A DNA stretch of 64,000 nucleotides from Clostridiaceae bacterium Marseille-Q4145 (GTDB taxonomy: Bacteria; Bacillota; Clostridia; Lachnospirales; Lachnospiraceae), in the NCBI GenBank assembly GCA_018223365.1, contig JAGTTP010000002.1, positions 699,501-763,500 of the forward strand, read 5' to 3'. Below are positions 26,540 to 35,218 of the stretch, piece by piece; position 1 is the first letter of the stretch, and each line of letters starts with the position of its first letter. The notes beneath the pieces are model-generated. The model was not told the DNA's origin and did not search any database. It saw only the letters and a list, made by a program, of their open reading frames with translations. A program made the translations under genes and the position numbers.

Positions 26540-27511
26540 ATGATGAAAGAATACGGCGGATACCTTCCCATCGAATTCGCAGCCGGAGTTCCCTATTATT
26601 CGGGCGAGCATGTAGCCGCTCTGAATTCCGGCCGGTATGCCATTGCCTATGCACTAAAGCAGCTGAAATGGGATATGATTTATCTGCCATTTTATATTTG
26701 TGCGACTGTTGAGGAAACCATCCGTAAGGAACTTCCCCAGATACAGATCCGCTATTACCATATTAATCAGCAGTTTCTTCCTGAATCTGTCTCTTTAAAG
26801 GAAAAGGAAGGAATTCTCTGGGTAAACTATTTTGGAATCCAGCCGGATCAGGTGATTCAGGATATGGTGCAGCAGTATGATTCCCGGATTCTCATCGATA
26901 ATACCCAGTCCTTTTTCTCCGCACCGCAAAAAGGAGTCTGCCAGGTATATTCCTGCAGAAAATTTTTTGGCGTATCCGACGGTGCTTACGCAGTCGGCGG
27001 TCAGATCTGTCAGCAGCCAGTTCCGGTCTCTACTTCCAGTCTGTATACGTCACATCTGCTGCAGAGTTATGAATATGGTACCAATTATTCCTATACACTG
27101 AATAAAGAGAATGAAGAACGTCTCGGCTCCTGCGGTATTCAGGCCATGTCCCCTCTCACATCTGCCATGCTGAATGTGGTAGATTACGAGCATGTGCGTC
27201 AGAAACGAATGGAAAATATGAAAGCCCTTCACGAAGTGCTTGCGCCTGTCAACGAAATTTCATTGACGGAATTTCGTCCGGCACTGTATTATCCGTTCCT
27301 TTATTCCAGTGACACTCTGCGGAAAGAACTGATTCAGAAGAAGATCTATGTACCCCAGCTCTGGAGTGAAACGGCAGGAAATCCGGATTCCAGCACCTGG
27401 GAACAATATTTGTCTAATTGCATCTGTCCACTTCCTGTGGATCAGCGATATGATGCAGAAGATATGCGAGAGATTGGCAGACAGGTTCTTACATTGATCG
27501 GTAAATTATAA
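26540..27511 (+). CDS. DegT/AHBA-like PLP aminotransferase-family protein (divergent, short)
   Basis: 323 residues, shorter than the usual 370-400 for the DegT/DnrJ/EryC1 sugar aminotransferases. It keeps a likely PLP Lys141 in SCRKFFGVSDGAYAVGG and Asp120 in ILIDNTQSFF, which would contact the pyridine nitrogen. The N-terminus EYGGYLPIEFAAGVPYY and ALNSGRYAIAYAL match a group of short DegT-like proteins in polysaccharide loci. Activity is plausible because both key residues are present, but the substrate is unknown. It begins a three-gene plus-strand unit with two GT2 genes. Confidence 0.75.
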   Translation: MMKEYGGYLPIEFAAGVPYYSGEHVAALNSGRYAIAYALKQLKWDMIYLPFYICATVEETIRKELPQIQIRYYHINQQFLPESVSLKEKEGILWVNYFGIQPDQVIQDMVQQYDSRILIDNTQSFFSAPQKGVCQVYSCRKFFGVSDGAYAVGGQICQQPVPVSTSSLYTSHLLQSYEYGTNYSYTLNKENEERLGSCGIQAMSPLTSAMLNVVDYEHVRQKRMENMKALHEVLAPVNEISLTEFRPALYYPFLYSSDTLRKELIQKKIYVPQLWSETAGNPDSSTWEQYLSNCICPLPVDQRYDAEDMREIGRQVLTLIGKL

Positions 27512-27530
27512 TCTTAGAAAGGCAGTACTC

Positions 27531-28502
27531 ATGGTACAACTTAGTTTTGTAATTCCCTGCTATCGAAGTGAACATACGATTCTGCAGGTATTAAATGAAA
27601 TCGAACAAAAAATGACAGAACGTCCGGAAATGGAATATGAAGTCATCACTGTCAATGACAATTCCCCGGATCAGGTTTTACAGGTCTTAACAGACTATGC
27701 AGAAACCCATTCCTGGCTCCGGGTCGTTGATTTTACAAAAAACTTTGGTCAGCACGCTGCTATGATGGCAGGTCTTTCCTATGCGGCAGGCGAACACATC
27801 GTTTTCCTGGATGATGACTTCCAGTGTCCCATGGACAAATTATGGGAGCTTCTGGAACCTCTGAATCATGGTTATGACGTTTCGCTGGCCCAATATAAAT
27901 TTGAAGACCGGAAAGAGAGCTTCTTCCGGGTTGCAGGAAGCCGGTTTAACGATTTTATGATGTGTGTCCTTCTGGACAAACCAAAACATCTGCGCCTGAC
28001 CAATTTTATGGCCATGCAGTCCTTTATCGCAGCAGAACTGCTCCAATACAAGAATCCCTATCCTTATATTGACGGTCTTCTGCTCCGTGCTACCAGAAAA
28101 ATTGCAGAAGTACCCATGCAGGACCGGGAACGTCTAAGCGGTACTTCCACTTATAATTTGAAAAAGCTGATTTCCCTTTTCTCCAATGGATTTACCGCCT
28201 TTTCCATTATTCCACTCCGGCTTTCCACCTTTGTTGGAGTTGGCAGTTCCATTCTTGGCTTTTGCTGGGGATTATATCTGGTCATTCACAAGCTGATGTA
28301 TCCTAAGCTCATTGATGCCGGCTACAGCTCCCTCATGGCTGTGATGCTGTTCGTCGGTGGAATGATTATGATTATGCTGGGAATCTGCGGTGAATATATC
28401 GGCAGAATCTATATCTGCCTCAACAACAGTCCTCAGTTTGTCATCCGGGATACCACCCATATGACGCCTGAAAATGATGCCCGCCATCGGGAAACGAGGT
28501 AG
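27531..28502 (+). CDS. Polyprenyl-phosphate glycosyltransferase (GtrB/ArnC-like GT2)
   Basis: 323 residues. The GT2 domain (1-220) has SFVIPCYRSE, VNDNSPDQ, the DXD-type motif FLDDDFQCPMD, and the later RXXRXSGTSTYN-like segment RERLSGTSTYNLKKL. Two C-terminal helices (about 232-255 and 265-295) anchor it in the membrane. This is the layout of dolichol-phosphate-mannose-type synthases that make undecaprenyl-phosphate sugars. Such donors are used by GT-C enzymes, and the window has several GT-C-like proteins, so this gene may feed them (inference). Twenty bases follow the previous gene. Confidence 0.9.
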   Translation: MVQLSFVIPCYRSEHTILQVLNEIEQKMTERPEMEYEVITVNDNSPDQVLQVLTDYAETHSWLRVVDFTKNFGQHAAMMAGLSYAAGEHIVFLDDDFQCPMDKLWELLEPLNHGYDVSLAQYKFEDRKESFFRVAGSRFNDFMMCVLLDKPKHLRLTNFMAMQSFIAAELLQYKNPYPYIDGLLLRATRKIAEVPMQDRERLSGTSTYNLKKLISLFSNGFTAFSIIPLRLSTFVGVGSSILGFCWGLYLVIHKLMYPKLIDAGYSSLMAVMLFVGGMIMIMLGICGEYIGRIYICLNNSPQFVIRDTTHMTPENDARHRETR

Positions 28503-28505
28503 TAT

Positions 28506-29294
28506 ATGGATATGCCAACCTTATCTGTCATTACCGTCTGCTTTCGGGCAAAAGAGGCTCTGTCCGCCACGGTGGACAGTCTTCTTCAACAAACTTGGAC
28601 TGACTTCGAATATCTGGTCATCGACGGTGGATCCAATGACGGAACGGTTCCGTTTCTTGGACAGTTGGAACCGTTATTTTCTGCAAAGCAGATTCCTTTT
28701 TTCTGTTCTTCCGAACCGGATCATGGCATCTATGACGCTATGAATAAAGGGGTAAAAAAAGCCCATGGCAAATGGCTTCTGTTTTTAAATGCAGGAGATC
28801 TGCTGGCAGATGCCACTACTTTGGAACAGGTTTTTGCGCATCCAATGGATGCTTCCATCCTGTATGGAGACACCCGCTGTATCTATGAGGGCCAGACAAA
28901 ACTATATCCAGCGCTCCCATTGGACCATCTGACTTACGAAATGGCATTCTGTCATCAGTCCGTTTTCGTAAAGCGGGACCTGTTACTGGAACACCCTTAT
29001 GATACTTCCTATCAGGTATGTGCGGATCATGAGTTTTTCCTGGCCATGTATTTAAAGGGAGTTTCCTTTGACTATCTTCCCATTCCGGTTTCTGTCTATG
29101 AAATCGCCGGTTTCTCCGATCAGAATAAACTGCTTTCTCACAAAGAAAAAATCCGTATGCAGAAGAAACTGGGGGTATTTCATGTAACACCTTTCTGGAT
29201 TCTCCGGGAATGTTCTTTCTACGCTAAACAGACTATAAAAAATCTCTTCGGTCAGAAACTGATCCGAGCGGTACGAAAAAGACGCCTGCACTAA
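28506..29294 (+). CDS. Glycosyltransferase family 2 (WcaA-like)
   Basis: 262 residues, GT-A fold: SVITVCFRAKEALSATVDSLLQQTW, VIDGGSNDGT, and the CSSEPDHGIYDAMNKGVKKAHG segment common to colanic-acid-type GT2 enzymes. LNAGDLLAD supplies the metal-binding acid. There is no membrane helix. The ATG lies four bases after the upstream stop, with GAGGT inside the gene junction. The stop codon lies in the loop of the shared terminator. Confidence 0.88.
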   Translation: MDMPTLSVITVCFRAKEALSATVDSLLQQTWTDFEYLVIDGGSNDGTVPFLGQLEPLFSAKQIPFFCSSEPDHGIYDAMNKGVKKAHGKWLLFLNAGDLLADATTLEQVFAHPMDASILYGDTRCIYEGQTKLYPALPLDHLTYEMAFCHQSVFVKRDLLLEHPYDTSYQVCADHEFFLAMYLKGVSFDYLPIPVSVYEIAGFSDQNKLLSHKEKIRMQKKLGVFHVTPFWILRECSFYAKQTIKNLFGQKLIRAVRKRRLH

Positions 29295-29309
29295 GCAGAC
29301 GTCTTTTAT
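29276..29309. terminator. Bidirectional terminator between convergent units
   Basis: Hairpin AAAAGACGCCTGC, loop ACTAA, GCAGACGTCTTTT, with A-run on the left and TTTTATTT on the right, so it can stop both strands. It contains the stop codon of the plus-strand GT2 (29292-29294) and ends 5 bp before the stop of the minus-strand gene. Confidence 0.8.
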
Positions 29310-29313
29310 TTGC

Positions 29314-30981
29314 TTACTGGAATTGCCATACCGGGATTTCATCTAATTCCTCAACTTGTACCGCCTGAACCTTCTCATCGTAATGTTCCCGAATATAAGT
29401 CAGAACAGCATTACAATCTTCTGCCACATAATAAGTATGTGGTCGCTCCGCCAGTGCTCGGATTGGATTTGGTACTCCCAGGCGTTCCATCTGCCCTTTT
29501 GAGTACACCTGATTAAAGTCCCAACCACCTTCTGCAAGATTATGCTCCATAAAATTCTTTGACATTAGTTTTCCCTGTGCCATAAAATCTCGCATCGGAT
29601 ATTTTCTATGCTCTGCCGTTTTCCAAAGATATACTGCATTATCCTGATAGCTTTGTTCCCATTTTTCTTCGTTAGCACCTGTTTTGACAGACAACAAAGA
29701 CTGATGTACACCAAAATTAACAGATGGTAGACGACATAATACCAAGCCACAAAAAATAATGACTGCTATCATTTCGATTTTGTGTACCCTTTTCTCCACA
29801 TGAATAGAGCTAACTTTTACGAGAAAAATTCCCATAGCCGCATACAGCATCACCTGCATTCCACGTTCTGGAAGACGTCCTACCAGCATCAAATAGAGCA
29901 TCATCAGATAAGCTCCACCACCCGCAAATACGATTTCCAGCTTTTCATACCACGCTGTCTGTGAAAATAAGATCCAGAACGCCAGAAGCATCAATCCAAT
30001 ACCCCAGACTTTGAAATTCTTCAGCCCATACAATCTGGCAATCAAAGAATAGGTCTTCTGAAAAATATCTTTCATGTTGATCACAATCTCATCTTTTTTC
30101 CCTATGTCTGCAATGTTCTGGCAATACGCTGTCGTAATTCGTTCTGTATCTGCATACATATGCTCTGTCAAACTATAATAATCATTTTCCGATATCTGTT
30201 CCGGCAATCGATTTTCCACTGCATCATAAGTTTCCATCGGATAATCTACAATTGTGCTGACTACATCACAAAAATTCACACTGTCCTCATATTTTTCAGA
30301 ATGCTTATATCCATAATCAATACCAAGGAGTAAGGCAAAGCAAATGATCATCGGTCCAAATACTCTGACTGTTTTCTTCAAATACTGCAGCTTTTCTTCT
30401 TTCCCTCTGCTTCCAAACAGAAAATCCATGCCCCAGTCCAGCAGCAGAAACGGAATAAAGGGTACAAAACCGCCCAGCCTCCACATAAGACCACAGCAGA
30501 TGAAAAAAGTGCCTGCCACAATCCAGCTTCCATGCACTTCTGTCTTCATGGATCTTAACAGCCATACCATTCCCACGAACGTGAAGAATGCCGCCCACAC
30601 CATAAAATAGTCTGAAAACAAATTCATCTCAATCGTAAGCAGAAATAACACAGCTCCGGCAAACAGCCTCTCCGGCCAGTGCCGGAAATGCAATGCCACA
30701 AAATAACTGATAGATCCGATTCCTGCCAGCAGTACGACCTTTGTCACCAGCGTAAAAGCATCAGCCGTCGGAAGTACCTTTCCTACGAAAGACATAATCC
30801 AGCAAAGCACCGGATTCAACACCATGCTATAGGTATCTTTGTCATAAACTGCACCGATTACCATGGAAGTGATAAAATTATCCACATTGGTATAAATGGG
30901 CTGAAACCAGCTGAACGCTTCTGCCAGAATCATCATACAGATGGCATAGATCCAGCAATCTCTCTTTTCTCTACTCTTCAC
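29314..30981 (-). CDS. Multipass membrane protein, GT-C-like
   Basis: 555 residues, about 11 helices. The first outer loop has Asp34-Asn35 in IYTNVDNFITSMVIGAVYD, so the second acid of the DD pair is replaced by Asn, unlike its relatives at 8072 and 24681. The C-terminal soluble end YIREHYDEKVQAVQVEELDEIPVWQF pairs with that of 8072-9724. The gene closes the long 29.3-52.9 kb operon and overlaps its neighbour by 11 bp. Transfer of a lipid-linked sugar outside the membrane is inferred; the Asn could mean altered or lost activity. Confidence 0.75.
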   Translation of the reverse strand: MKSREKRDCWIYAICMMILAEAFSWFQPIYTNVDNFITSMVIGAVYDKDTYSMVLNPVLCWIMSFVGKVLPTADAFTLVTKVVLLAGIGSISYFVALHFRHWPERLFAGAVLFLLTIEMNLFSDYFMVWAAFFTFVGMVWLLRSMKTEVHGSWIVAGTFFICCGLMWRLGGFVPFIPFLLLDWGMDFLFGSRGKEEKLQYLKKTVRVFGPMIICFALLLGIDYGYKHSEKYEDSVNFCDVVSTIVDYPMETYDAVENRLPEQISENDYYSLTEHMYADTERITTAYCQNIADIGKKDEIVINMKDIFQKTYSLIARLYGLKNFKVWGIGLMLLAFWILFSQTAWYEKLEIVFAGGGAYLMMLYLMLVGRLPERGMQVMLYAAMGIFLVKVSSIHVEKRVHKIEMIAVIIFCGLVLCRLPSVNFGVHQSLLSVKTGANEEKWEQSYQDNAVYLWKTAEHRKYPMRDFMAQGKLMSKNFMEHNLAEGGWDFNQVYSKGQMERLGVPNPIRALAERPHTYYVAEDCNAVLTYIREHYDEKVQAVQVEELDEIPVWQFQ

Positions 30982-32179
30982 GCGGCTTTCTCTCCCTCAA
31001 AATGCTGGCAATAAACACCAGAATGCCAAACATAGTCAGTACCTGTGCCCGGTAAGTATACCAGTAATGAATCTGGGAATGGTTGGACATGACCAGATAC
31101 CAGATATACGGATACAGTGCCACCAGACCGATAGGCAGGCAGGCTGCAATTGTCTTCTTATCCTTCAGCTTTTTCACCAGGATCAGAATGATAAATACCA
31201 GAAGTACTACCATCACTACTTTGCTCCAGCTGATGATACCACCATCCTGCACATTCATCCATGCCTTCAGGTTCTTCTGTAAAGTTCCGATCCGATCCAG
31301 CGGCTCATCCTCGCTTCCTTCCAGACGATACTGTACCACACTCATGGTTCTCCAGAAATACCGGACTCCCAGCACCACTGTGGCAATTCCCCACTTGGCA
31401 ATCCAGGTCAGGGCATATCCCAGTCCCCAGGAGACGGAAGATTTCACCGTAAAGATCAAATTTTCCTTCAGATCTGCCGCCTCATCCCGGATTTTCAACC
31501 AAAGCAGCACCACAAGGGGAATTCCAAGTGTAATAATCGGATAGGTCAGAAAATCAAAGAAATTCTCTACCATCCCTACTACAAAGAAGTACAGCATAAG
31601 ATTCATGGTGCAGTCCTTTTCATACCGGGTCAGCAGCACGATCAACGCACCGAACAAAACCGCAAAAGTAGTAAAGAACTGGAAGCAGACCGGAAGGAAC
31701 ACAATATATCCACTGGTCACCGCAGCCACATAACACATGGCAATGGCCGGTTTTAACTTCTTCGCCATGAGCCAGGCACTCCAGAAGAACAGAAGATGGA
31801 ACACAAACATTCCCAGGAAACGAAGCTCCTGCACCTGAAAAATCACCGTCAATGGACGCAAAATCACCTGATAGCCATGCCAGTAGCGGGGATACTGATT
31901 CACACTCACGGATGCCTGAATGGGATTATAATAATCCCGGTTCTGAATCAGACTGGTATACATCAGTTTATCCGTATGCTCATCAATGATTGCACTGTGC
32001 CGATAGAAAAAATACATAGGGTATTCTCCCTCATTGTCAATCACCTCTACTGATTTTTCCACATTGTCCTGAATCCATGAGGTGGGAATACAATACACCA
32101 GCGTCATGGACAGGAAAAATACAGCAATCAGCGCAAAAAACGTCTTTGCAAATGGCTTTAATCCTTTTATTCTTCCCAT
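30971..32179 (-). CDS. Multipass membrane protein of unknown function
   Basis: 402 residues with about nine hydrophobic helices. A long first outer loop after helix 1 (about 35-110) contains RHSAIIDEHTDKLMYTSLIQNRDYYNPIQASV and VNQYPRYWHGYQVILRPLTVIFQ. The acidic ending HSAIIDEHTD could act like the catalytic loop of GT-C proteins, but I do not recognise the family. It overlaps both neighbours (11-13 bp), so it is translated with the other multipass proteins of this operon. Polysaccharide assembly is suggested only by context. Confidence 0.7.
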   Translation of the reverse strand: MGRIKGLKPFAKTFFALIAVFFLSMTLVYCIPTSWIQDNVEKSVEVIDNEGEYPMYFFYRHSAIIDEHTDKLMYTSLIQNRDYYNPIQASVSVNQYPRYWHGYQVILRPLTVIFQVQELRFLGMFVFHLLFFWSAWLMAKKLKPAIAMCYVAAVTSGYIVFLPVCFQFFTTFAVLFGALIVLLTRYEKDCTMNLMLYFFVVGMVENFFDFLTYPIITLGIPLVVLLWLKIRDEAADLKENLIFTVKSSVSWGLGYALTWIAKWGIATVVLGVRYFWRTMSVVQYRLEGSEDEPLDRIGTLQKNLKAWMNVQDGGIISWSKVVMVVLLVFIILILVKKLKDKKTIAACLPIGLVALYPYIWYLVMSNHSQIHYWYTYRAQVLTMFGILVFIASILRERKPREE

Positions 32180-32967
32180 TTTCTTGTATCCTGTCCTCTC
32201 TCGTAATCCTGATCTACAAAAATCGCAAATTCATCCGTTTCGTGATACAGCTTGTACCCGTAATCTTCCCAGTCTCCATTGTACGTATGGCTCTTGGACA
32301 CAATCACAAAAGTACACTCCTCTTCCTTTGCCAGAGGAGCTGCCTTCCCCACATCAATCTCTTCTTCCTGCAGTGCCCAGTAGAGTTCAATCATAGGGCC
32401 TACCATATTGTCCTGAGGCACATTATACTGCAGGGCATTTCTGGCATATTCCAGTGTCAGGGACGGATCCCGCAGCCGCAGATAGGGGGTCAGCCGGTTG
32501 GATGCCACCACATGTACATTCTCCGGAAGAAGATCCGCCATCTCCATGACATTTTCCGGTACCTTATAGTCATTAGTGGCTGCTTCAAACCACTCGGAGG
32601 AAAGCACACTTTTCCCTCCCAGTCCAATGACTGCCAGTAATACCAGAAATGCCCCCTGTCGCCAGAGCCCGGAAAACCGTTTCAGCAGAAGACATCCCGC
32701 ATAAGGAATGATCACTGCCAGAAGTAAAAGCCACAGGATTCTCCAGTACACATTTTCACCTAATGCCTTCATGAAAAACAATCCAGTCAGCGGGCACCAG
32801 TAGAAAAATAAAAATACCAGCGGCAGAATTCCCAACAGAAGCTTCCGCATCCAGTCTTTCTCCTGCCAGAGAATCCATAGAATTCCAATCAGTAACATAG
32901 GAAAGATCCAAGCGCCGCTGAAGGTATCCGTAAAATCTGTTTTTGCAATTTCCAAAAAGTTCTGCAT
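32167..32967 (-). CDS. C-terminal half-type membrane protein, partner of the DUF6077-like gene
   Basis: 266 residues. Four helices (about 18-130), including VYWRILWLLLLAVIIPYAGCLL, then an extracytoplasmic domain (about 140-266) with PENVHVVASNRLTPYLRLRDPSLTLEY-type sequence. The hydrophobic part looks like the second half of the multipass proteins whose first half is encoded just upstream at 32981. AGGAAAGG stands 8 bp before the ATG, so it has its own translation start 13 bp after the stop of that gene. I read the pair as one natural two-gene version of a single long protein, or a gene split that kept function. Confidence 0.7.
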   Translation of the reverse strand: MQNFLEIAKTDFTDTFSGAWIFPMLLIGILWILWQEKDWMRKLLLGILPLVFLFFYWCPLTGLFFMKALGENVYWRILWLLLLAVIIPYAGCLLLKRFSGLWRQGAFLVLLAVIGLGGKSVLSSEWFEAATNDYKVPENVMEMADLLPENVHVVASNRLTPYLRLRDPSLTLEYARNALQYNVPQDNMVGPMIELYWALQEEEIDVGKAAPLAKEEECTFVIVSKSHTYNGDWEDYGYKLYHETDEFAIFVDQDYERGQDTRKWEE

Positions 32968-32980
32968 ACGAATTCCTTTC

Positions 32981-34012
32981 CTAATGAGTCAACACAATAT
33001 AGTAAATTCCAAGAATCACACAGGGAAGGCAGGCAAGCGCCCCTTTCACTACATAGGAAATACTCTTCTTGCGGATTCCTGCCAGCAGCATGGCCGTACC
33101 GACAAATACCGGAGTCAGCATGATTCCCATGGAGGATAACAGACATCCTGCCAGACAGGTAAGTCCCAGCAATATAAAATCGGCAACCTGTTCTTTTTCA
33201 ACGGTCCGCAGAATCCAGTAAAACAACGCTGGAATGAGAATCGTCGCTAATATTCCTTTTCCCACCCAGGGGGTAATGCTTAGGAAGGTAAGTCCTGCCG
33301 TATGTTCCCCGCTCATAAACAGATGGAGCATCACCGCCATGGCAAGGAACATGCCCTGAAGTTCACGATCTTCCGGAAACAGCTTTCTTCCAATCAGCAC
33401 ATACACAAAATAGGCCACTGGCAGAATCAGCCAGGGCAGAATGGTATGGGCCATGATCGTTGGCAGCACGCCTGTCAGTTTGGAAAGCCACGCATAGAAG
33501 ATTGGCCATAAAGACAATACATACCGCTTGTCAAAATCCGCAAAAGTTCCCGTCTCCGGATAGACCCAGTAAATCTTATCCGTGGTCAGTGCCGTGTTGG
33601 CCAGATTCACATAATAGGTATCGTCCCATTCCAGATACATGTGATGTGCCAGATAATATAACTGACAGATCATCAGTAGAACTGCCACCAGATGTCCCAG
33701 TGTCAGATTCTGTTTCCAGCCAGATATCAGCGCTTTTCCGTCCTCCAGAATCTCCCTCCAGCAAAAGAATCCTGCCACGGTCAACGCTCCTGCTGCTGCC
33801 GTATAGACCCACACAAACGTGTGGAAAGCTGCCAGCTTCATGGTCATGGGAATGAGAATCACTTCCATCAACGCCCACCAGCCCATGCAGCCCACCAGGA
33901 TTGAAAACAGGAATCCTTCCTGTTTTAATTTTAAAATATGACGAATCGTGTAACCGCTAAGCGCTGTCCCCGTAAAAAACAGCACTGCCGTCAAAATAGT
34001 CTCCAGTAACAT
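32981..34012 (-). CDS. DUF6077-like multipass membrane protein (N-terminal part)
   Basis: 343 residues, about nine helices, ending within a hydrophobic segment (ACLPCVILGIYYIVLTH). The large outer loop begins YLEWDDTYYVNLANTALTTDK with Asp130-Asp131, then YVLSLWPIFYAWLSKLTGV; this is the layout of DUF6077/GT-C-like proteins of Lachnospiraceae, which in my recollection are longer. The missing C-terminal helices and outer domain are found in the next gene (32167-32967). Its likely role is in polysaccharide assembly; no substrate can be named. Confidence 0.72.
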   Translation of the reverse strand: MLLETILTAVLFFTGTALSGYTIRHILKLKQEGFLFSILVGCMGWWALMEVILIPMTMKLAAFHTFVWVYTAAAGALTVAGFFCWREILEDGKALISGWKQNLTLGHLVAVLLMICQLYYLAHHMYLEWDDTYYVNLANTALTTDKIYWVYPETGTFADFDKRYVLSLWPIFYAWLSKLTGVLPTIMAHTILPWLILPVAYFVYVLIGRKLFPEDRELQGMFLAMAVMLHLFMSGEHTAGLTFLSITPWVGKGILATILIPALFYWILRTVEKEQVADFILLGLTCLAGCLLSSMGIMLTPVFVGTAMLLAGIRKKSISYVVKGALACLPCVILGIYYIVLTH

Positions 34013-34024
34013 CCTTCTGCTCCT

Positions 34025-35218
34025 CTATTTTTCCAGTCTCCAGAGTTCCTGATCCTCAATATTGGCATCATAAATCACCTGAACCCGATCTTGATATCCA
34101 AAGTACTCCTCGATCTTCTTCTGATCAAAAATGGATACATAGGGATGGTTCCAAAAATGATAGCCCAGTTTTGCATAACCGCCTTCATTGGTCATGGCAT
34201 TTAAGTTTTTCACACCCATCAGGCAGGTCAGGCAGAAGAAGAAAATAGCCACAGCCTTTTGTATTTTTTCCTGTCCCATGGCCAGATCCACCACCAGCGC
34301 ACATTCCACCACTTTGAAAATAGCACCGTAGCGGCTGGCATAATAAGAACTGCTGCACAGCATCAGATACGCACAGACGCTACACAGGTAGGTTTTCCAC
34401 AGTACCTCGGTCTCCGGACGGATCTTATCCACATGTTTCCGTGTCCAAAGGTAGAGAATCGTTAATACTGCCGCCGCTGCCAACCGTTCTCCTACGGCAA
34501 ACCAGCTGACTTCTCCTTCCAATAATAATTTCTGTACATGATAAACCGGGATCAGATCTGCCAGCAGCCGCTCCACCGGTCCGATCTGTAAAAGCAGACC
34601 GCCCACTGCGGAAAGTCCAGTCAGTACCATCATGGCACTCACCGACAGATATGCCGCAGGAATCAGCACCAGCCAGGCAAGAGCCACCCGGTGGAAGGAA
34701 AAGGTAATAAGGATGGTCACTACGTAAGCAACCCATTTTCTCTCCATCAAAAATGGCAGGGCAATTCCCAGAAACAGGCAGACCGCCAGTCCCTGGCGGA
34801 GTCCGGATACCATATATACCAGATACAATACCGGATACAGCATAAATAGACCTGCTGTCCTTCCCTGCACGAACCGTTTCACAAACCGATGAAGGAGCAG
34901 CATTTCTGCCAGACCAAGTATAGAAGTAAATACCCAGAAAGGTGCGCCAAACACTTTAAATGCTGCAGATAAGAGTCTCCATCCGATCTCCGGATAAAAT
35001 CCGCAGATATATCCCTGGGACAGATCGATGGCTACCGGGATCGTCTCATAGAGTCCCTGATAGGTCACATAATCGGTTCCCTGTCCGAACCGGAAGCAAA
35101 GGCAGCCAGTCATGGCCGCCCAGCAGATCCAGTATGCATATGTTTTGATCTGCGGACGAAAGTACTCCAGAAGAGTCCCCGCCGCCAGCAGAAGAAATAT
35201 TAATAGATAAATGCTCAT
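34025..35218 (-). CDS. EpsG family polysaccharide polymerase-like protein
   Basis: 397 residues, about 11 helices. The segment RFGQGTDYVTYQGLYET (about 43-60) is the EpsG/Wzy hallmark, followed by GFYPEIGWRLLSAAFKVFG and later YLVYMVSGLRQGLAVCLFLG. EpsG proteins are thought to polymerise repeat units outside the membrane. It overlaps the 2-epimerase gene by 4 bp. With the protein at 59424-60650 it is one of two polymerase candidates. Confidence 0.85.
   Translation of the reverse strand: MSIYLLIFLLLAAGTLLEYFRPQIKTYAYWICWAAMTGCLCFRFGQGTDYVTYQGLYETIPVAIDLSQGYICGFYPEIGWRLLSAAFKVFGAPFWVFTSILGLAEMLLLHRFVKRFVQGRTAGLFMLYPVLYLVYMVSGLRQGLAVCLFLGIALPFLMERKWVAYVVTILITFSFHRVALAWLVLIPAAYLSVSAMMVLTGLSAVGGLLLQIGPVERLLADLIPVYHVQKLLLEGEVSWFAVGERLAAAAVLTILYLWTRKHVDKIRPETEVLWKTYLCSVCAYLMLCSSSYYASRYGAIFKVVECALVVDLAMGQEKIQKAVAIFFFCLTCLMGVKNLNAMTNEGGYAKLGYHFWNHPYVSIFDQKKIEEYFGYQDRVQVIYDANIEDQELWRLEK

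Noticed and set aside
26540..27511. Aminotransferase pseudogene
   Set aside because: It is short for its family, but the frame is intact, Lys141 and Asp120 are kept, and it has a good promoter and ribosome site.
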